From Bacillus sp. 1NLA3E (GTDB taxonomy: Bacteria; Bacillota; Bacilli; Bacillales; Cytobacillaceae): 64,000 nucleotides of DNA. Both the position numbers and the translations under genes were made by a program. The notes beneath the pieces are model-generated. The model saw nothing but the letters and a program-made list of their open reading frames with translations, ran no database searches and was not told the origin of the DNA. Of this stretch, positions 42,962 through 51,708 are shown piece after piece. Location: NCBI RefSeq assembly GCF_000242895.2, contig NC_021171.1, positions 2,018,001-2,082,000 on the forward strand, read 5' to 3'. Each line of letters starts with the position of its first letter. Position 1 is the first letter of the stretch.

Positions 42962-44290
42962 TCACAGAATGTAGCTAATCTCTTTTCTTAAATCATATAT
43001 ATTCACTTTAATTCTTGGTGAAGGTAGTGGATATTTATCAAGAAATAGTCTGAATTTATCCCATGTAAAGGATTTCCTTTGACTTCTTCTATTGAGCCAT
43101 TTAAATAGTAAGTTCTCGATTTTGTCTTTGAAGTTGCAAACATTTTTGGTATTATCAGTGATGCAATAATAGTTGTAATAACCTATAAGCGATCGTCGAA
43201 ATCTATCCATGATCATATGAATATCTCTATTTCTATTCTTCTTCAGCCATTCTTTAGACTCTTTTAATTTACCTTGGACTTTCTTGCTACTCGATTTCCG
43301 TTTCACCCGAAATTTCCCTTGTTTACTTTTCCCACAATAGTGTGTAAAGCCTAGGAAATCAAAGGTTGCTGGTTTACTATTTCCCTTTTGCTTTTCATAT
43401 TTCTCGGCAAACCGCCCGAAGGGAATAATTTTGGTTTTATCCTCGGAAATTTCCAAGTTAAATTTCTTTAATCTACATTTCAATGATTGGAAGAATTCCT
43501 GAGCTTCGCTCTGATATTGAAAACAGCACACAAAATCATCTGCATACCTTACTATATATGCCTGTCCCTTGCATTGTTTCTTAACCTTTTTCTCAAACCA
43601 TAAGTCAAGGACATAATGGAGATACACATTGGCTAATACCGGAGATATAACTCCACCTTGCGGTGTGCCATTGTCTGTTTTGTATTTCTTACCTTCCTCC
43701 ATGTATCCACCTTTAAGAAACCTACCAATTATTCTTAGTAGATTAGGGTCAGCAATTCGCAGTTTTAAGAACTCCACCATCCATTTGTGGTCAACGTTGT
43801 CAAAGAATCCCTTAATATCGACATCTACTACATAATTTACTGATCTCTTTTCAATATAAAAGTTCAGTATTTTCAAAGCATCATGACAACCACGATTAGG
43901 TCGAAACCCAAAGGAACAATCTAGAAAATCATTTTCATAGATGGTATTTAGTATCTTTGTAATGCCTTTTTGAACAATCTTGTCTTCATGTTCCGGTATT
44001 CCTAATGGTCTTTTCTTGTTTGAATTGAGCTTCGGAATATACATTCTCCTTACAGGAACAGGACGATAGCTTTTGCTTTTAAGCCGACTTACTAACTCCT
44101 CTATGTTTTCTTCTAAATTTTCACCGTATTGCTCTTTAGTTGTACCGTTAATCCCGGTTGCTTTCCTATTGGGTAGTTCATGATGACATTGAGCTAGTGC
44201 TTGCTTATTTAGTAAATGTGCAAGTGATGTGAATTTCATTTTAGGATTAGACTTTGTTAATTCTGCTATCCTTAGTAGTTTTGTTTCCAT
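42962..44290 (-). CDS. Group II intron reverse transcriptase/maturase
   Basis: The 442-residue protein carries the reverse-transcriptase fold: RPLGIPEHEDKIVQKGI, FGFRPNRGCHDAL, VDVDIKGFFDNVDH, NGTPQGGVISPVLANVYLHYVLD and the YADDF catalytic box in VRYADDFVCC. The maturase (X) domain follows, with IGYYNYYCIT and FKWLNRRSQRKSF. No HNH endonuclease domain is visible, so the intron may target by reverse splicing at nascent strands. The frame is intact, so mobility may persist. Confidence 0.93.
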   Translation of the reverse strand: METKLLRIAELTKSNPKMKFTSLAHLLNKQALAQCHHELPNRKATGINGTTKEQYGENLEENIEELVSRLKSKSYRPVPVRRMYIPKLNSNKKRPLGIPEHEDKIVQKGITKILNTIYENDFLDCSFGFRPNRGCHDALKILNFYIEKRSVNYVVDVDIKGFFDNVDHKWMVEFLKLRIADPNLLRIIGRFLKGGYMEEGKKYKTDNGTPQGGVISPVLANVYLHYVLDLWFEKKVKKQCKGQAYIVRYADDFVCCFQYQSEAQEFFQSLKCRLKKFNLEISEDKTKIIPFGRFAEKYEKQKGNSKPATFDFLGFTHYCGKSKQGKFRVKRKSSSKKVQGKLKESKEWLKKNRNRDIHMIMDRFRRSLIGYYNYYCITDNTKNVCNFKDKIENLLFKWLNRRSQRKSFTWDKFRLFLDKYPLPSPRIKVNIYDLRKEISYIL

Positions 44291-44799
44291 TTAGTATACC
44301 TACCTCTGTGTGTAGTAAATGTGTCTCTAGTAAGGGCGATAACTAGGTAGCAGCCTTTCCTCCATCGGCATTACCCAATTTCATTGGTACTACGCTGCTA
44401 TCCGACTCCCTACAACGGCATTTGGTTTCCTTGCTTTTTATCGCTTGTAAACCATACTCTTCTAAGAAAAAGAAAAGACCGGTAGGGTCTCCTGAGTTGC
44501 CGTATCATATCAATGTATAACGTGCCAAGGTCTATGACTCCAGAGAGGTTTTATCTTTCTTGCCTTTAACGAAAGATAAAATGTAGCTTTCTGCAGCGCT
44601 TAAAGCATCAGCCCTCTCAAATTACAAACATTATGGAGCTCAATCCCTTCAACCATTTGGCTTTCGGCCCGCCACCTAACTGTCTACGCTTAAAAACTAA
44701 AGTTACCTTTAGTCCTCCAAGACTCGCTACGAGTGAATGGCTAGTTCTTACTCGACGGGAATCCCACCCGTTATATGATACGACCTAGCTCAGCCGCAC

Positions 44800-46064
44800 A
44801 AGCACCTGTCCCTTATCAAGATCAGCTTTTATTGTCCCTACACGATATTAAGACAATGGACCTTCACCAGGAGAAGTTGGCAAAGCAAATCGGTGATAAG
44901 AACCGCTTGATTCGAGGCGTTGCAGGGAGTGGGAAAACGATTATTCTTGCCAGTAGGGCGAAGATGTTGTCAAAGCAGAATCCTGATTGGAAAATCCTCA
45001 TCCTTTGTTATAATATTTCATTGGCGAATTCGATCCAGCAAATGATTCATCATATGTTAAACGAACCTGAGGACCTTTTTGATTTTGATCCCTCTATTAA
45101 GGATGTTCAAAATCAAAACATTATTGTGCGGAATTTTCATTCTTGGCTTAAGAATGATTTAAAAATAAGAGAGTATCAACTACCAGAAATTATTGAAAAA
45201 ATCGAGAAGAAGGAGACTATTCTTCCAACTTATGATGCCGTCATGATTGATGAGGGGCAGGATTTTGAAGCAGATTGGCTCCGGCTTGTCAGCTTACTAA
45301 TAAATGCTGATACACAGTCACTGTTATTGGTTGAAGACAGAGCTCAGACTATTTACAATCGAAAGCGTTCCTATGTTCAGGATACGGGTTTTAGTTTTCA
45401 AGGCAGGTCAAAGGTGTTGACAATAAATTATCGGAACACTTCACAAATTGTAAAATTTGCTTGGGATTTCTTTCGTGAACATTCAGTATTTAAAAATAAA
45501 GTCGTCAATCGTGATCTTGATGGTGAAATAATTGCCCCACAAAGTACAAAGAGAAAAGGTCCAGAACCAGGCATCGTAAAAGCTGCCAGCTTTTCTGATG
45601 AAATGAGAATGGTATCAAGACAAATAAAGAAATTACATGAAGAGAAAAAAGTTCCATTAGAAGAAATGCTCATCCTATATCGGGTTAAAAAGACATACAA
45701 ATCTCCAATCGTCGATATCATCAAGCGCACGTTAAATGAGTCAGCAATACCATTCTACTGGATTACCGAAAATGACGTTTCGAAACGATCTTTTGATAAA
45801 GAAGACGGAAAGGTCAAAATCAGTACGATAGATAGTAGCAAAGGGTTAGATTTTCAGGCTGTGTTTATCGTCAATGTGGATTCAATGCCGTTTCCATTGG
45901 AAGAGGATAAGGAGAGGGAAGTTTCCTTGCTCTATATTGGAATGACAAGAGCTAAAGAATACCTTTGCTTGTCCTACTCGGGTGAATCGGAATATACGAT
46001 TTATTTGGATCGAATGTTGGAAGAGAGAACTCAAGAGAAAAGAAGAATTGAGCAGGTAAAATAA
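44800..46064 (+). pseudogene. NERD-UvrD helicase, 3' exon
   Basis: C-terminal 421 codons of the split helicase. Superfamily 1 motifs are intact: Walker A GVAGSGKTIILASRA, MIDEGQDFEADW, LTINYRNTSQIV, IDSSKGLDFQAVF and YIGMTRAKEYLCLSY. The frame apparently begins at ATG 44775, but bases 44775-44799 belong to the intron, so the first residues are artefactual. Without the NERD part, expression would depend on an internal start. Two truncated copies of its tail lie at 49412 and 50866. Confidence 0.87.
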
Positions 46065-46072
46065 ACTATTTT

Positions 46073-46106
46073 AAGAGAGTCTATAAAAATTTTATAGTCT
46101 CTTTTT
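46073..46106 (+). terminator. Rho-independent terminator of the helicase gene
   Basis: AAGAGA-GT-CTATAAAA and TTTTATAG-TCTCTT form a long stem followed by T-run, nine bases after the stop codon. Confidence 0.85.
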
Positions 46107-46113
46107 TGAGTGT

Positions 46114-46158
46114 GGGGAAGGTTCTTCTGCTTCAATAGGAAGCAGTAGAACCTTCCCC
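46114..46158. repeat. 20-base-arm palindromic repeat, copy R1
   Basis: GGGGAAGGTTCTTCTGCTTC (46114-46133) pairs with GAAGCAGTAGAACCTTCCCC (46139-46158) with one mismatch, followed by GTGCTCTTT. Related copies lie at 49356, 50780 and 52628. Confidence 0.75.
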
Positions 46159-46579
46159 GTGCTCTTTAAATCAATGAAAATTCTGATTTATTGCGTATTT
46201 AAGGGAAGGATTTTCTTTCGAACAAACCCCAGACAAATGTAGGGCTGGGGTTTGTTTAATGCTTCTTATTAATATGGTCGGCCGAGAAAATATTATTTTG
46301 TTCTATTTCCTCCTCAATACCCCCGTTTTTACAAGATTAACCAAATGAGTGTGCGTATTCGTTTTGTTTGGCTGTTATTCAATCAACTTGAAGAAACGAT
46401 CATCATTCAGGAGCCCCCATTTGAGTCAGAGGATGTTCCTTCAACTATTTTTGGTTGACCACCTTCGATTTGGAGAGTGGAAAGCATTAAGGATGTTAAT
46501 TTGCAAGATATGGTTTTTCTTTTTTAGAAAATGAGTCGGAGTGTCTTTTATCTGAAACTCCGACATTGTCTTTGCTAAG
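46159..46579. other. Gap with hairpin and tiny ORF
   Basis: AACAAACCCCA (46221-46231) and TGGGGTTTGTT (46246-46256) form a perfect 11-base stem, a probable terminator or repeat. ATG 46345 opens a 37-residue frame (MSVRIRFVWLLFNQLEET...) with no clear ribosome-binding site; it might be a gene remnant. Nothing else is recognised. Confidence 0.35.
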
Positions 46580-46804
46580 TTATAGTGGTTTGATGATATC
46601 TTGAGAATTTTCTAGTTTCATTTGTTCGAGTTCGATTCTCATTTTTTGTGTTTCAAGAACATAGTTTTCGTGTTTAAGTTTTTCAAGTTCAATCTGAAAT
46701 TCAATCATTTTGAGCTTGTACTTGGATTGTTTTTGAAAATGCGATGTTAGTATTGCCGCCAATGGAATGGAGAAAACCATAATGACTGCGATTGTACCTG
46801 TCAA
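46580..46804 (-). CDS. Small membrane coiled-coil protein, 74 residues
   Basis: It starts at TTG after GAGGAGGGA. One N-terminal membrane helix (TIAVIMVFSIPLAAILTSHF) is followed by a long charged coiled coil (LKMIEFQIELEKLKHENYVLETQKMRIELEQMKLE). Similar short membrane-coil proteins are common in Bacillus, sometimes near phage-shock or lipid-related genes. No direct evidence of function. Confidence 0.65.
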   Translation of the reverse strand: MTGTIAVIMVFSIPLAAILTSHFQKQSKYKLKMIEFQIELEKLKHENYVLETQKMRIELEQMKLENSQDIIKPL

Positions 46805-47167
46805 AAAAATCCCTCCTCTAATCTAATAGATAAAAATTCAACAATATTCTCTTATGTTATATATTTCACTAGTTTAATAATAGCAAATAAATATTTCAGT
46901 GTAGACAGAATAAAATGATAAATTGATTACTGTTTCATATTTGAGAGGATGAAGAAGGTTTCTTATAGTCAAATCGAATCGAAATTCATTTAATTGCAAG
47001 CAAATTAAGACAAAATTAAAAGGTTTGAGCCCGGTGCAATACCGAACCCAAACCCTAAAAGTTGCTAATAAAATAACCTGTCTAACTATCAGGGGTCAGT
47101 TCAAGTGACGAGTTTTTTGTTTTTTATATAGCAATTATTATTCCAATTAGGAATGTCTATCTAACAT

Positions 47168-47659
47168 TTAACAAAGGACTATTATTCTAGAGGGTGTGGT
47201 TTGGGCAGGGATGCTTTTTGTGGAAGGCCCGTAAATAACAATTAGATCTCGATTTGCAGGTGTACTTGAAAAGGACTGCCCATTTGTTAATACTATTCGA
47301 GTATATGGTGATATATTTAATTGTAATTGTCCATCGCTACTCACCAATTGACTATTAAAATAATCTACTTTTACAGTCTGATTTGGGCTGTCTTTTACCA
47401 TGACAAGTGCTTGATATTGAGGCGGGTAAATAAGAAGTGCAGGTGCATCCCCGTCATAATATCCAGTCACGCGATCTCCTACTGTCACCATTACATGGTC
47501 TACAAAGTAGGTGGTGGGTGAAACCACGAAGTTGACAATGACTCCCAATTCGTTTTCTACAGTAATGAATTTATTACAGCCTTCTTTTTTACCATTTTTA
47601 CCAGTGAAAAAATCACTAATCATAGTGACTGTCCCGTGAAACGAATAAAAATTTGTCAT
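47168..47659 (-). CDS. Hypothetical protein, probable spore/surface-associated beta-rich protein
   Basis: A 163-residue protein starting at ATG 47659 after CAATGGAGGTATTGT. It looks beta-rich, with alternating hydrophobic residues (HVMVTVGDRVTGYYDGDAPALLIYPPQYQALVMV) and no signal peptide. The adjacent minus-strand gene carries FG-GAP-like repeats; in Bacillus such pairs are often seen together. The product is not recognised; coat or cell-surface association is speculation. Confidence 0.6.
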   Translation of the reverse strand: MTNFYSFHGTVTMISDFFTGKNGKKEGCNKFITVENELGVIVNFVVSPTTYFVDHVMVTVGDRVTGYYDGDAPALLIYPPQYQALVMVKDSPNQTVKVDYFNSQLVSSDGQLQLNISPYTRIVLTNGQSFSSTPANRDLIVIYGPSTKSIPAQTTPSRIIVLC

Positions 47660-47724
47660 ACAATACCTCCATTGCTTGGAGCAGATAGTATATTAAACTA
47701 TAAAGCGAGCTTTTTGTTTCGACA

Positions 47725-48486
47725 TTAGTCGAGGCTAATGTACTTTGTTCCAAGTATCGCTGTGGCCAAGCTTGTGGATTTAAATTGAGTGCCATTCCAT
47801 GTTAAAAGGTTTTCGATATGACCTAATGTATCCGAATTTGAAATACCAATTATTCGTTGAAAAACAAGTAAATCATAACTCTTGCTTTTTTGATTCGTAA
47901 TAATTGGGTATAATGCACCAATGGAAAGTACCTCACCTTGAACGGGTTGTTTTAATTTGCCATTTTCATAGTAAAGCTGTGAAAGGTAATCATAGCCTTT
48001 ATAGCTAATGTCAAGGGTGAAAAGGAGGTCTAGTGGTGGACTTCCTACACTTACTTTATAAAGATCTTCAAAATTGGCTTTGAATGTATAGCTTTTATTA
48101 TATTTTTCAAAATCAAATAATAGGCGTGGAATGTTATTTTTGATGGAGTAAATATAGAATATACCGTACCCTCCGCTTCCACCCGATTCAATACTAACAA
48201 AAACATCCAATAGGTTATCTTTAGAAAAATCCCCAAGAAAGAGCTTCGCATTGTATCCTGCATTCTTTTGAAGAGGAATGGTTGAAATTTGATTAGAACG
48301 CCCATCTTGAATGACTAGGATAATATGATCTGCGAAGATGTCGGTCTCAACGTTTTTCCTTCCATATAAATAGACGTGATCCACTATCCCGTCACCTGTA
48401 ACGTCACCTTGCTTCATGTCAAGCAACGCTCCGTTTACAAAATAGGTATAGTTACCACCAACTTGTTCTTGAAATTGCCTGTACAA
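47725..48486 (-). CDS. FG-GAP/VCBS-like repeat protein
   Basis: About 253 residues. I prefer TTG 48486 because GGAGGGGG precedes it by seven bases; the longer frame upstream (to 48591) lacks such a signal. The motif DVTGDGIVDHVYLYG and GDFSKDNLLDVFVSI match the calcium-binding FG-GAP/VCBS pattern of beta-propeller proteins. No signal peptide is visible from this start. It is transcribed together with the 163-residue gene 65 bases downstream. Function unknown, perhaps spore-surface. Confidence 0.7.
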   Translation of the reverse strand: MYRQFQEQVGGNYTYFVNGALLDMKQGDVTGDGIVDHVYLYGRKNVETDIFADHIILVIQDGRSNQISTIPLQKNAGYNAKLFLGDFSKDNLLDVFVSIESGGSGGYGIFYIYSIKNNIPRLLFDFEKYNKSYTFKANFEDLYKVSVGSPPLDLLFTLDISYKGYDYLSQLYYENGKLKQPVQGEVLSIGALYPIITNQKSKSYDLLVFQRIIGISNSDTLGHIENLLTWNGTQFKSTSLATAILGTKYISLD

Positions 48487-48776
48487 ATAACCCCCTCCAA
48501 AAACATGAGTAATTACTTTGTGTACCATATGCAGGTAAATACCTATATGACACCAATAATGGCTAATAAAATGTACTGTATCGTAATGCAAGGTGAAAAA
48601 ACGTGAACTGATGCAAAAAACCTATGAAAGAGAAAACAATTTTGTAAGGTATACAGGGGGGAGACTTAAGAAGAAACTTTATAATAGGTAAGTGCCCATT
48701 TGTTATTGAACAAGCTGATAGGTCAATGACTAAAGAATATGATGATGTGAGGTTAAAAAGTAAAGGAGTGTATTTT

Positions 48777-49310
48777 ATGTATCCTATTCCTCCGTATTTT
48801 AGCAATCCATATAATCAAGAAGCTTATTTATATTCGAATCCATTTCAAGATGAGATTAATAACTATGCAGCCCATGATGTAAGACAATTTGGTGGCCCAC
48901 CTTCATTTCCACCACCTGGCCAAGGACCAGCTTTTGGTCCACCTTCATTTCCACCACCTGGCCAAGGACCAGCTTTTGGTCCACCTTCATTTCCACCACC
49001 TGGCCAAGGACCAGCGGCTGGACCGCCTCCATTTGCACCACCTGGTCAAGGTCCAGCGGCAGGTCCACCAACAGCACCACCGCCTTCATTTGTTCCACAA
49101 CAACAAGTAGAAGCATTTGCAGTTGACCCAGGCGGTATTGCAAGATGTTTATTCAGATACACGTATGTATGGCTGAGAGGTTTTCAACAATTTTGGTTTT
49201 ATCCAACATTTGTTGGTCGAAACGCTGTCTCAGGGTATCGTTGGACTGGATTTAGATGGGTTTATTTCGGTATTAGCTTACGACAAATTCAATCGTTTAC
49301 TTGCTATTAA
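48777..49310 (+). CDS. Proline-rich tandem-repeat protein (coat-like)
   Basis: A 177-residue protein from ATG 48777, preceded by TAAAGGAGTG. After MYPIPPYFSNPYNQEAYLY comes a tandem repeat of 14 residues (GPPSFPPPGQGPAF) in about four copies; the first copies are nearly identical at DNA level (42-base unit). The C-terminal domain (RCLFRYTYVWLRGFQQFWFYP ... YRWTGFRWVYFGISLRQIQSF) is aromatic-rich. Proteins with the same tail exist widely in Bacillus, often as spore or surface components. Function is not known. Confidence 0.75.
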   Translation: MYPIPPYFSNPYNQEAYLYSNPFQDEINNYAAHDVRQFGGPPSFPPPGQGPAFGPPSFPPPGQGPAFGPPSFPPPGQGPAAGPPPFAPPGQGPAAGPPTAPPPSFVPQQQVEAFAVDPGGIARCLFRYTYVWLRGFQQFWFYPTFVGRNAVSGYRWTGFRWVYFGISLRQIQSFTCY

Positions 49311-49355
49311 TAAGAGAAGAGCTGGAAGGAATCTCATGAGTGTGGGCATGAGTGT

Positions 49356-49401
49356 GGGGACGGTTCTACTGCTTCAATTGTGATGTAGTAGAACCGTCCC
49401 C
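49356..49401. repeat. Palindromic repeat, copy R2
   Basis: GGGGACGGTTCTAC (49356-49369) pairs with GTAGAACCGTCCCC (49388-49401), followed by GTGCTCTTT. It directly precedes a fragment of the helicase tail. Confidence 0.75.
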
Positions 49402-49411
49402 GTGCTCTTTG

Positions 49412-49482
49412 AATATGCGATCTATTTGGATCGAATCTCGACTAAGAGAATTCAGAAGATGGGGATTGTGAAGGTTAATTAA
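49412..49482 (+). pseudogene. Fragment of the UvrD-type helicase tail (copy C1)
   Basis: About 70 bases match the end of the helicase copy at 50866-51434 (TATTTGGATCGAATCTCGACT, then GGGATTGTGAAGGTTAATTAAACTT). The following bases (CACCCTTTTGAGGATTAA) match as well. It begins directly after repeat R2. Confidence 0.7.
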
Positions 49483-49553
49483 ACTTAGAACAACACCCTT
49501 TTGAGGATTAACATTCAATTTCTAGGAAACATTACTTCACAAAATAACTAGTA

Positions 49554-49607
49554 AAAAAAATTGCGGTACTTCTTTCATATTTTTGAAAGAAGTACCGCAA
49601 TTTTTTT
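49554..49607. terminator. Strong bidirectional terminator
   Basis: A perfect 24-base stem (arms AAAAAAATTGCGG... and ...CCGCAATTTTTTT; loop 49578-49583) lies between the converging genes at 48777 and 49695 and would serve both. Confidence 0.88.
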
Positions 49608-49694
49608 ACAATGCTGCAACAATTGTGTGTGGCAGCTTAACTTTTAAAAATGAGTTAGTAGTATTTAGTTATCTTATTGTGCAATCACCAACTC

Positions 49695-50267
49695 TTATAT
49701 TTGAAACTTTTTTGGGAATTGTTTCACAATTCCAGCCGTTATTGTGTCAGCCATTTGTAAAGCTTCCACCTCAATTTTATCAAACACAGCAATACTTGAT
49801 TGAAAATCTTTTTGTAGTATTAATACTGCTTCCTGAGTAGTAAGTGCCAGATGCTCGAAAAACATTTTTTGAAATTCATCTCTTGAAATAAAAGGATTTA
49901 TTCTACTTAGGAATTTGGCAATTTCTGCGCCATTTTCGTACCATCTTCTCTCTGCCGCAGCTACAGCTTTTTGATCGCCTGCTTTTGCAGCTTTGACAAG
50001 TTCCACAGCAATTACCAGGTGCTCCCTAATAAGGTTGCTGAACTTTTCAGCTATTTTATTTCCATAGAAAGGCTTAAGTAAATTCCCCATATCTGTAGCG
50101 TTCCTAAGAAGACGTGCGGTGACAAAGTCTACATCAGGTAAATTAAAAGCCAGGCTAATGATTGTCAATCTTGTCCAGTATACGTGTTGTTCCCAAACTA
50201 AACGCATGGAACTTTTTAAACTTACTTCCTGTTTACTAATACAAGAAGACTTGAACCAAGGATTCAT
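49695..50267 (-). CDS. Hypothetical helical protein, 190 residues
   Basis: ATG 50267 follows TAGGGGGTGAAACC, preferable to the ATG six codons upstream. The protein is helical (LRNATDMGNLLKPFYGNKIAEKFSNLIREHLVIAVELVKAAKAGD) and has two cysteines near the start of unknown role. Similar proteins are widespread in Bacillus, sometimes misannotated as acetylglutamate kinase; nothing here resembles a kinase. It may be a small metal or ligand-binding helical bundle. Function unknown. Confidence 0.65.
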   Translation of the reverse strand: MNPWFKSSCISKQEVSLKSSMRLVWEQHVYWTRLTIISLAFNLPDVDFVTARLLRNATDMGNLLKPFYGNKIAEKFSNLIREHLVIAVELVKAAKAGDQKAVAAAERRWYENGAEIAKFLSRINPFISRDEFQKMFFEHLALTTQEAVLILQKDFQSSIAVFDKIEVEALQMADTITAGIVKQFPKKFQI

Positions 50268-50518
50268 GGTTTCACCCCCTACCATCTAATTTCATATTCA
50301 GTATATTCCGATTCTAAAAATCGGCTTGTTCTTTAGCTATTGGCTAATCGTTGATTTCAAACAAATCCAAAAAGAATCGGTTGATTTTACTGTAAAATGC
50401 CACTCTACTATAACTACAGATACAAGAAATAAACCTACGCTTAACTAATACTGAAAAGACTATAATAGAAATGTATCAATTTCATTTTGTTTCTTCTAAA
50501 GGGGAGAGAAATCATAAA

Positions 50519-50770
50519 ATGAATCAAGGAAATCCGATATTTGGACTAATTCAAACCATTCTTATTTTGGCTTTGGCTTTCATATTTGTTTACAAGTATG
50601 CTGATATTCGCACAAAAAAATCTCATTTTGTATGTCCTCGCTGTGGATGTTGTTTTAAATTATCGAAATTAAGTTTTGCATTAGCTTTCAAGACAGGTGT
50701 CATTAACGAACGTATTGTTACATGTCCAGTTTGTGGATACAAAGGCAGAATGCCTATTGTAAATGATTAA
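50519..50770 (+). CDS. Small membrane protein with zinc ribbon, 83 residues
   Basis: ATG 50519 follows AAGGGGAGAG. One membrane helix (IFGLIQTILILALAFIFVYKYA) is followed by a zinc ribbon with CPRCGCCF...CPVCGYKG. The cytosolic or external zinc module could bind nucleic acid or protein. Not recognised. It is the last gene before repeat R3 and helicase copy C2. Confidence 0.7.
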   Translation: MNQGNPIFGLIQTILILALAFIFVYKYADIRTKKSHFVCPRCGCCFKLSKLSFALAFKTGVINERIVTCPVCGYKGRMPIVND

Positions 50771-50779
50771 ATATTACCC

Positions 50780-50864
50780 GGGGACGGTTCTACTGCTTCA
50801 ATAGGAAGCAGTAGAACCGTCCCCGTGCTCTCCCCGTGCTCTCCCCGTGCTCTCCCCGTGCTCT
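50780..50864. repeat. Palindromic repeat R3 with four tandem 11-base units
   Basis: GGGGACGGTTCTACTGCTTC (50780-50799) and GAAGCAGTAGAACCGTCCCC (50805-50824) form a perfect 20-base stem. CCCCGTGCTCT then repeats four times (50821-50864), the first sharing its CCCC with the stem. The helicase tail copy begins immediately after. Confidence 0.85.
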
Positions 50865-50865
50865 T

Positions 50866-51434
50866 AAAATAAAGTCGTCAATCGTGATCTTGATGGTGAA
50901 ATTATTGCTCCACAAAGTACAAAGAGAAAAGGTGCGGAACCAGGCATCGTAAAATCAGCCAGTTTTTCAGATGAAATGAGAATTGTATCAAGACAAATAA
51001 AGAAATTACATGAAGAGAAAAAAGTTCCTTTAGAAGAAATGCTGATCCTTTATCGGGTAAAAAAGACATACAAATCTCCAATCGTTGATATCATCAAGCG
51101 TACATTAACTGAGTCAGCAATACTATTCTACTGGATCACCGAAAATGACGTTTCGAAACGATCTTTTGAAAAAGAAGACGGAAAGGTCAAAATCAGTACG
51201 ATAGATAGCAGCAATGGATTAGATTTTCAGGCTGTGTTTATCGTCAATGTGGATTCGATGCCGTTTCCATTGGAAGAGGATAAGGAGCGAGAAGTCTCCT
51301 TGTTTTATATTGGCATGACAAGAGCAAAAGAATATCTTTGCTTGTCCTACTCTGGGGAATCGGAATACACTCAATATTTGGATCGAATCTCGACTATGAG
51401 AAGCCAGAAGTTTGGCATTGTGAAGGTAAATTAA
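50866..51434 (+). pseudogene. Truncated UvrD-type helicase copy (C2)
   Basis: Homology to the split helicase starts here at its position 45493 and continues to near the end (ISTIDSSNGLDFQAVFIVN; YIGMTRAKEYLCLSYSGES). The Walker A half is missing. The lysine in motif SSKGLDF has become N in the copy, and the C-terminus differs (ISTMRSQKFGIVKVN). An open frame remains from 50976, but it lacks a ribosome-binding site and cannot form a helicase. Confidence 0.85.
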
Positions 51435-51708
51435 ACTTGAAACTACACACTTTTGAGGATTAAAATGAATTTCTGATTTGCTTGCAAATGACTTTTTGGA
51501 ATTCGGAAGTTCTCTAAAGTCAAATGATAAAAAACAAAGCTTGTTGCTGTTATCGATACTACTCCTAATAATTCTTTACAACTCATCGTAACTGATTTCA
51601 AAAAAAAATTACCAGCATCAGAAAAAATGCTGTTATGACAGTCTTTTTCTATATTCAAGCAAAAAATGACACGGATATTCCATGCCATTTGCAGTTTTTG
51701 TCTCTCTG

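Larger units (their letters stand above)
42859..44799 (-). mobile_element. Group II intron inserted antisense in a helicase gene
   Basis: The 1941-base intron lies on the minus strand, opposite to its host gene, so it cannot be spliced from the host mRNA. The 5' end reads GTGCGGCTGAGC (44799 downwards), the usual GTGYG. The 3' end is CTCGAC (42859) after a domain V hairpin. Removing exactly these bases restores the helicase frame. The last six exon bases on that strand (GTGCTT) could pair with AAGCGC at 44596-44601 with one G-U, a candidate EBS1. Confidence 0.88.

Noticed and set aside
43629-43835. Plus-strand open frame inside the reverse transcriptase gene
   Set aside because: Shadow of the intact minus-strand maturase frame.
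44775-44799. ATG 44775 as start of the second helicase part
   Set aside because: These bases are the 5' end of the antisense intron (GTGCG motif), so the encoded MIRPSSAA is not native.
49583-49840. Plus-strand 85-codon frame
   Set aside because: It starts inside a terminator stem and is antisense to the gene at 49695-50267.
50780-50864. CRISPR-like short repeats
   Set aside because: Units of 11 bases are contiguous with no spacers and follow a palindrome.
50976-51434. Independent helicase-like gene
   Set aside because: It lacks the Walker A half and a ribosome-binding site; it is a truncated copy.
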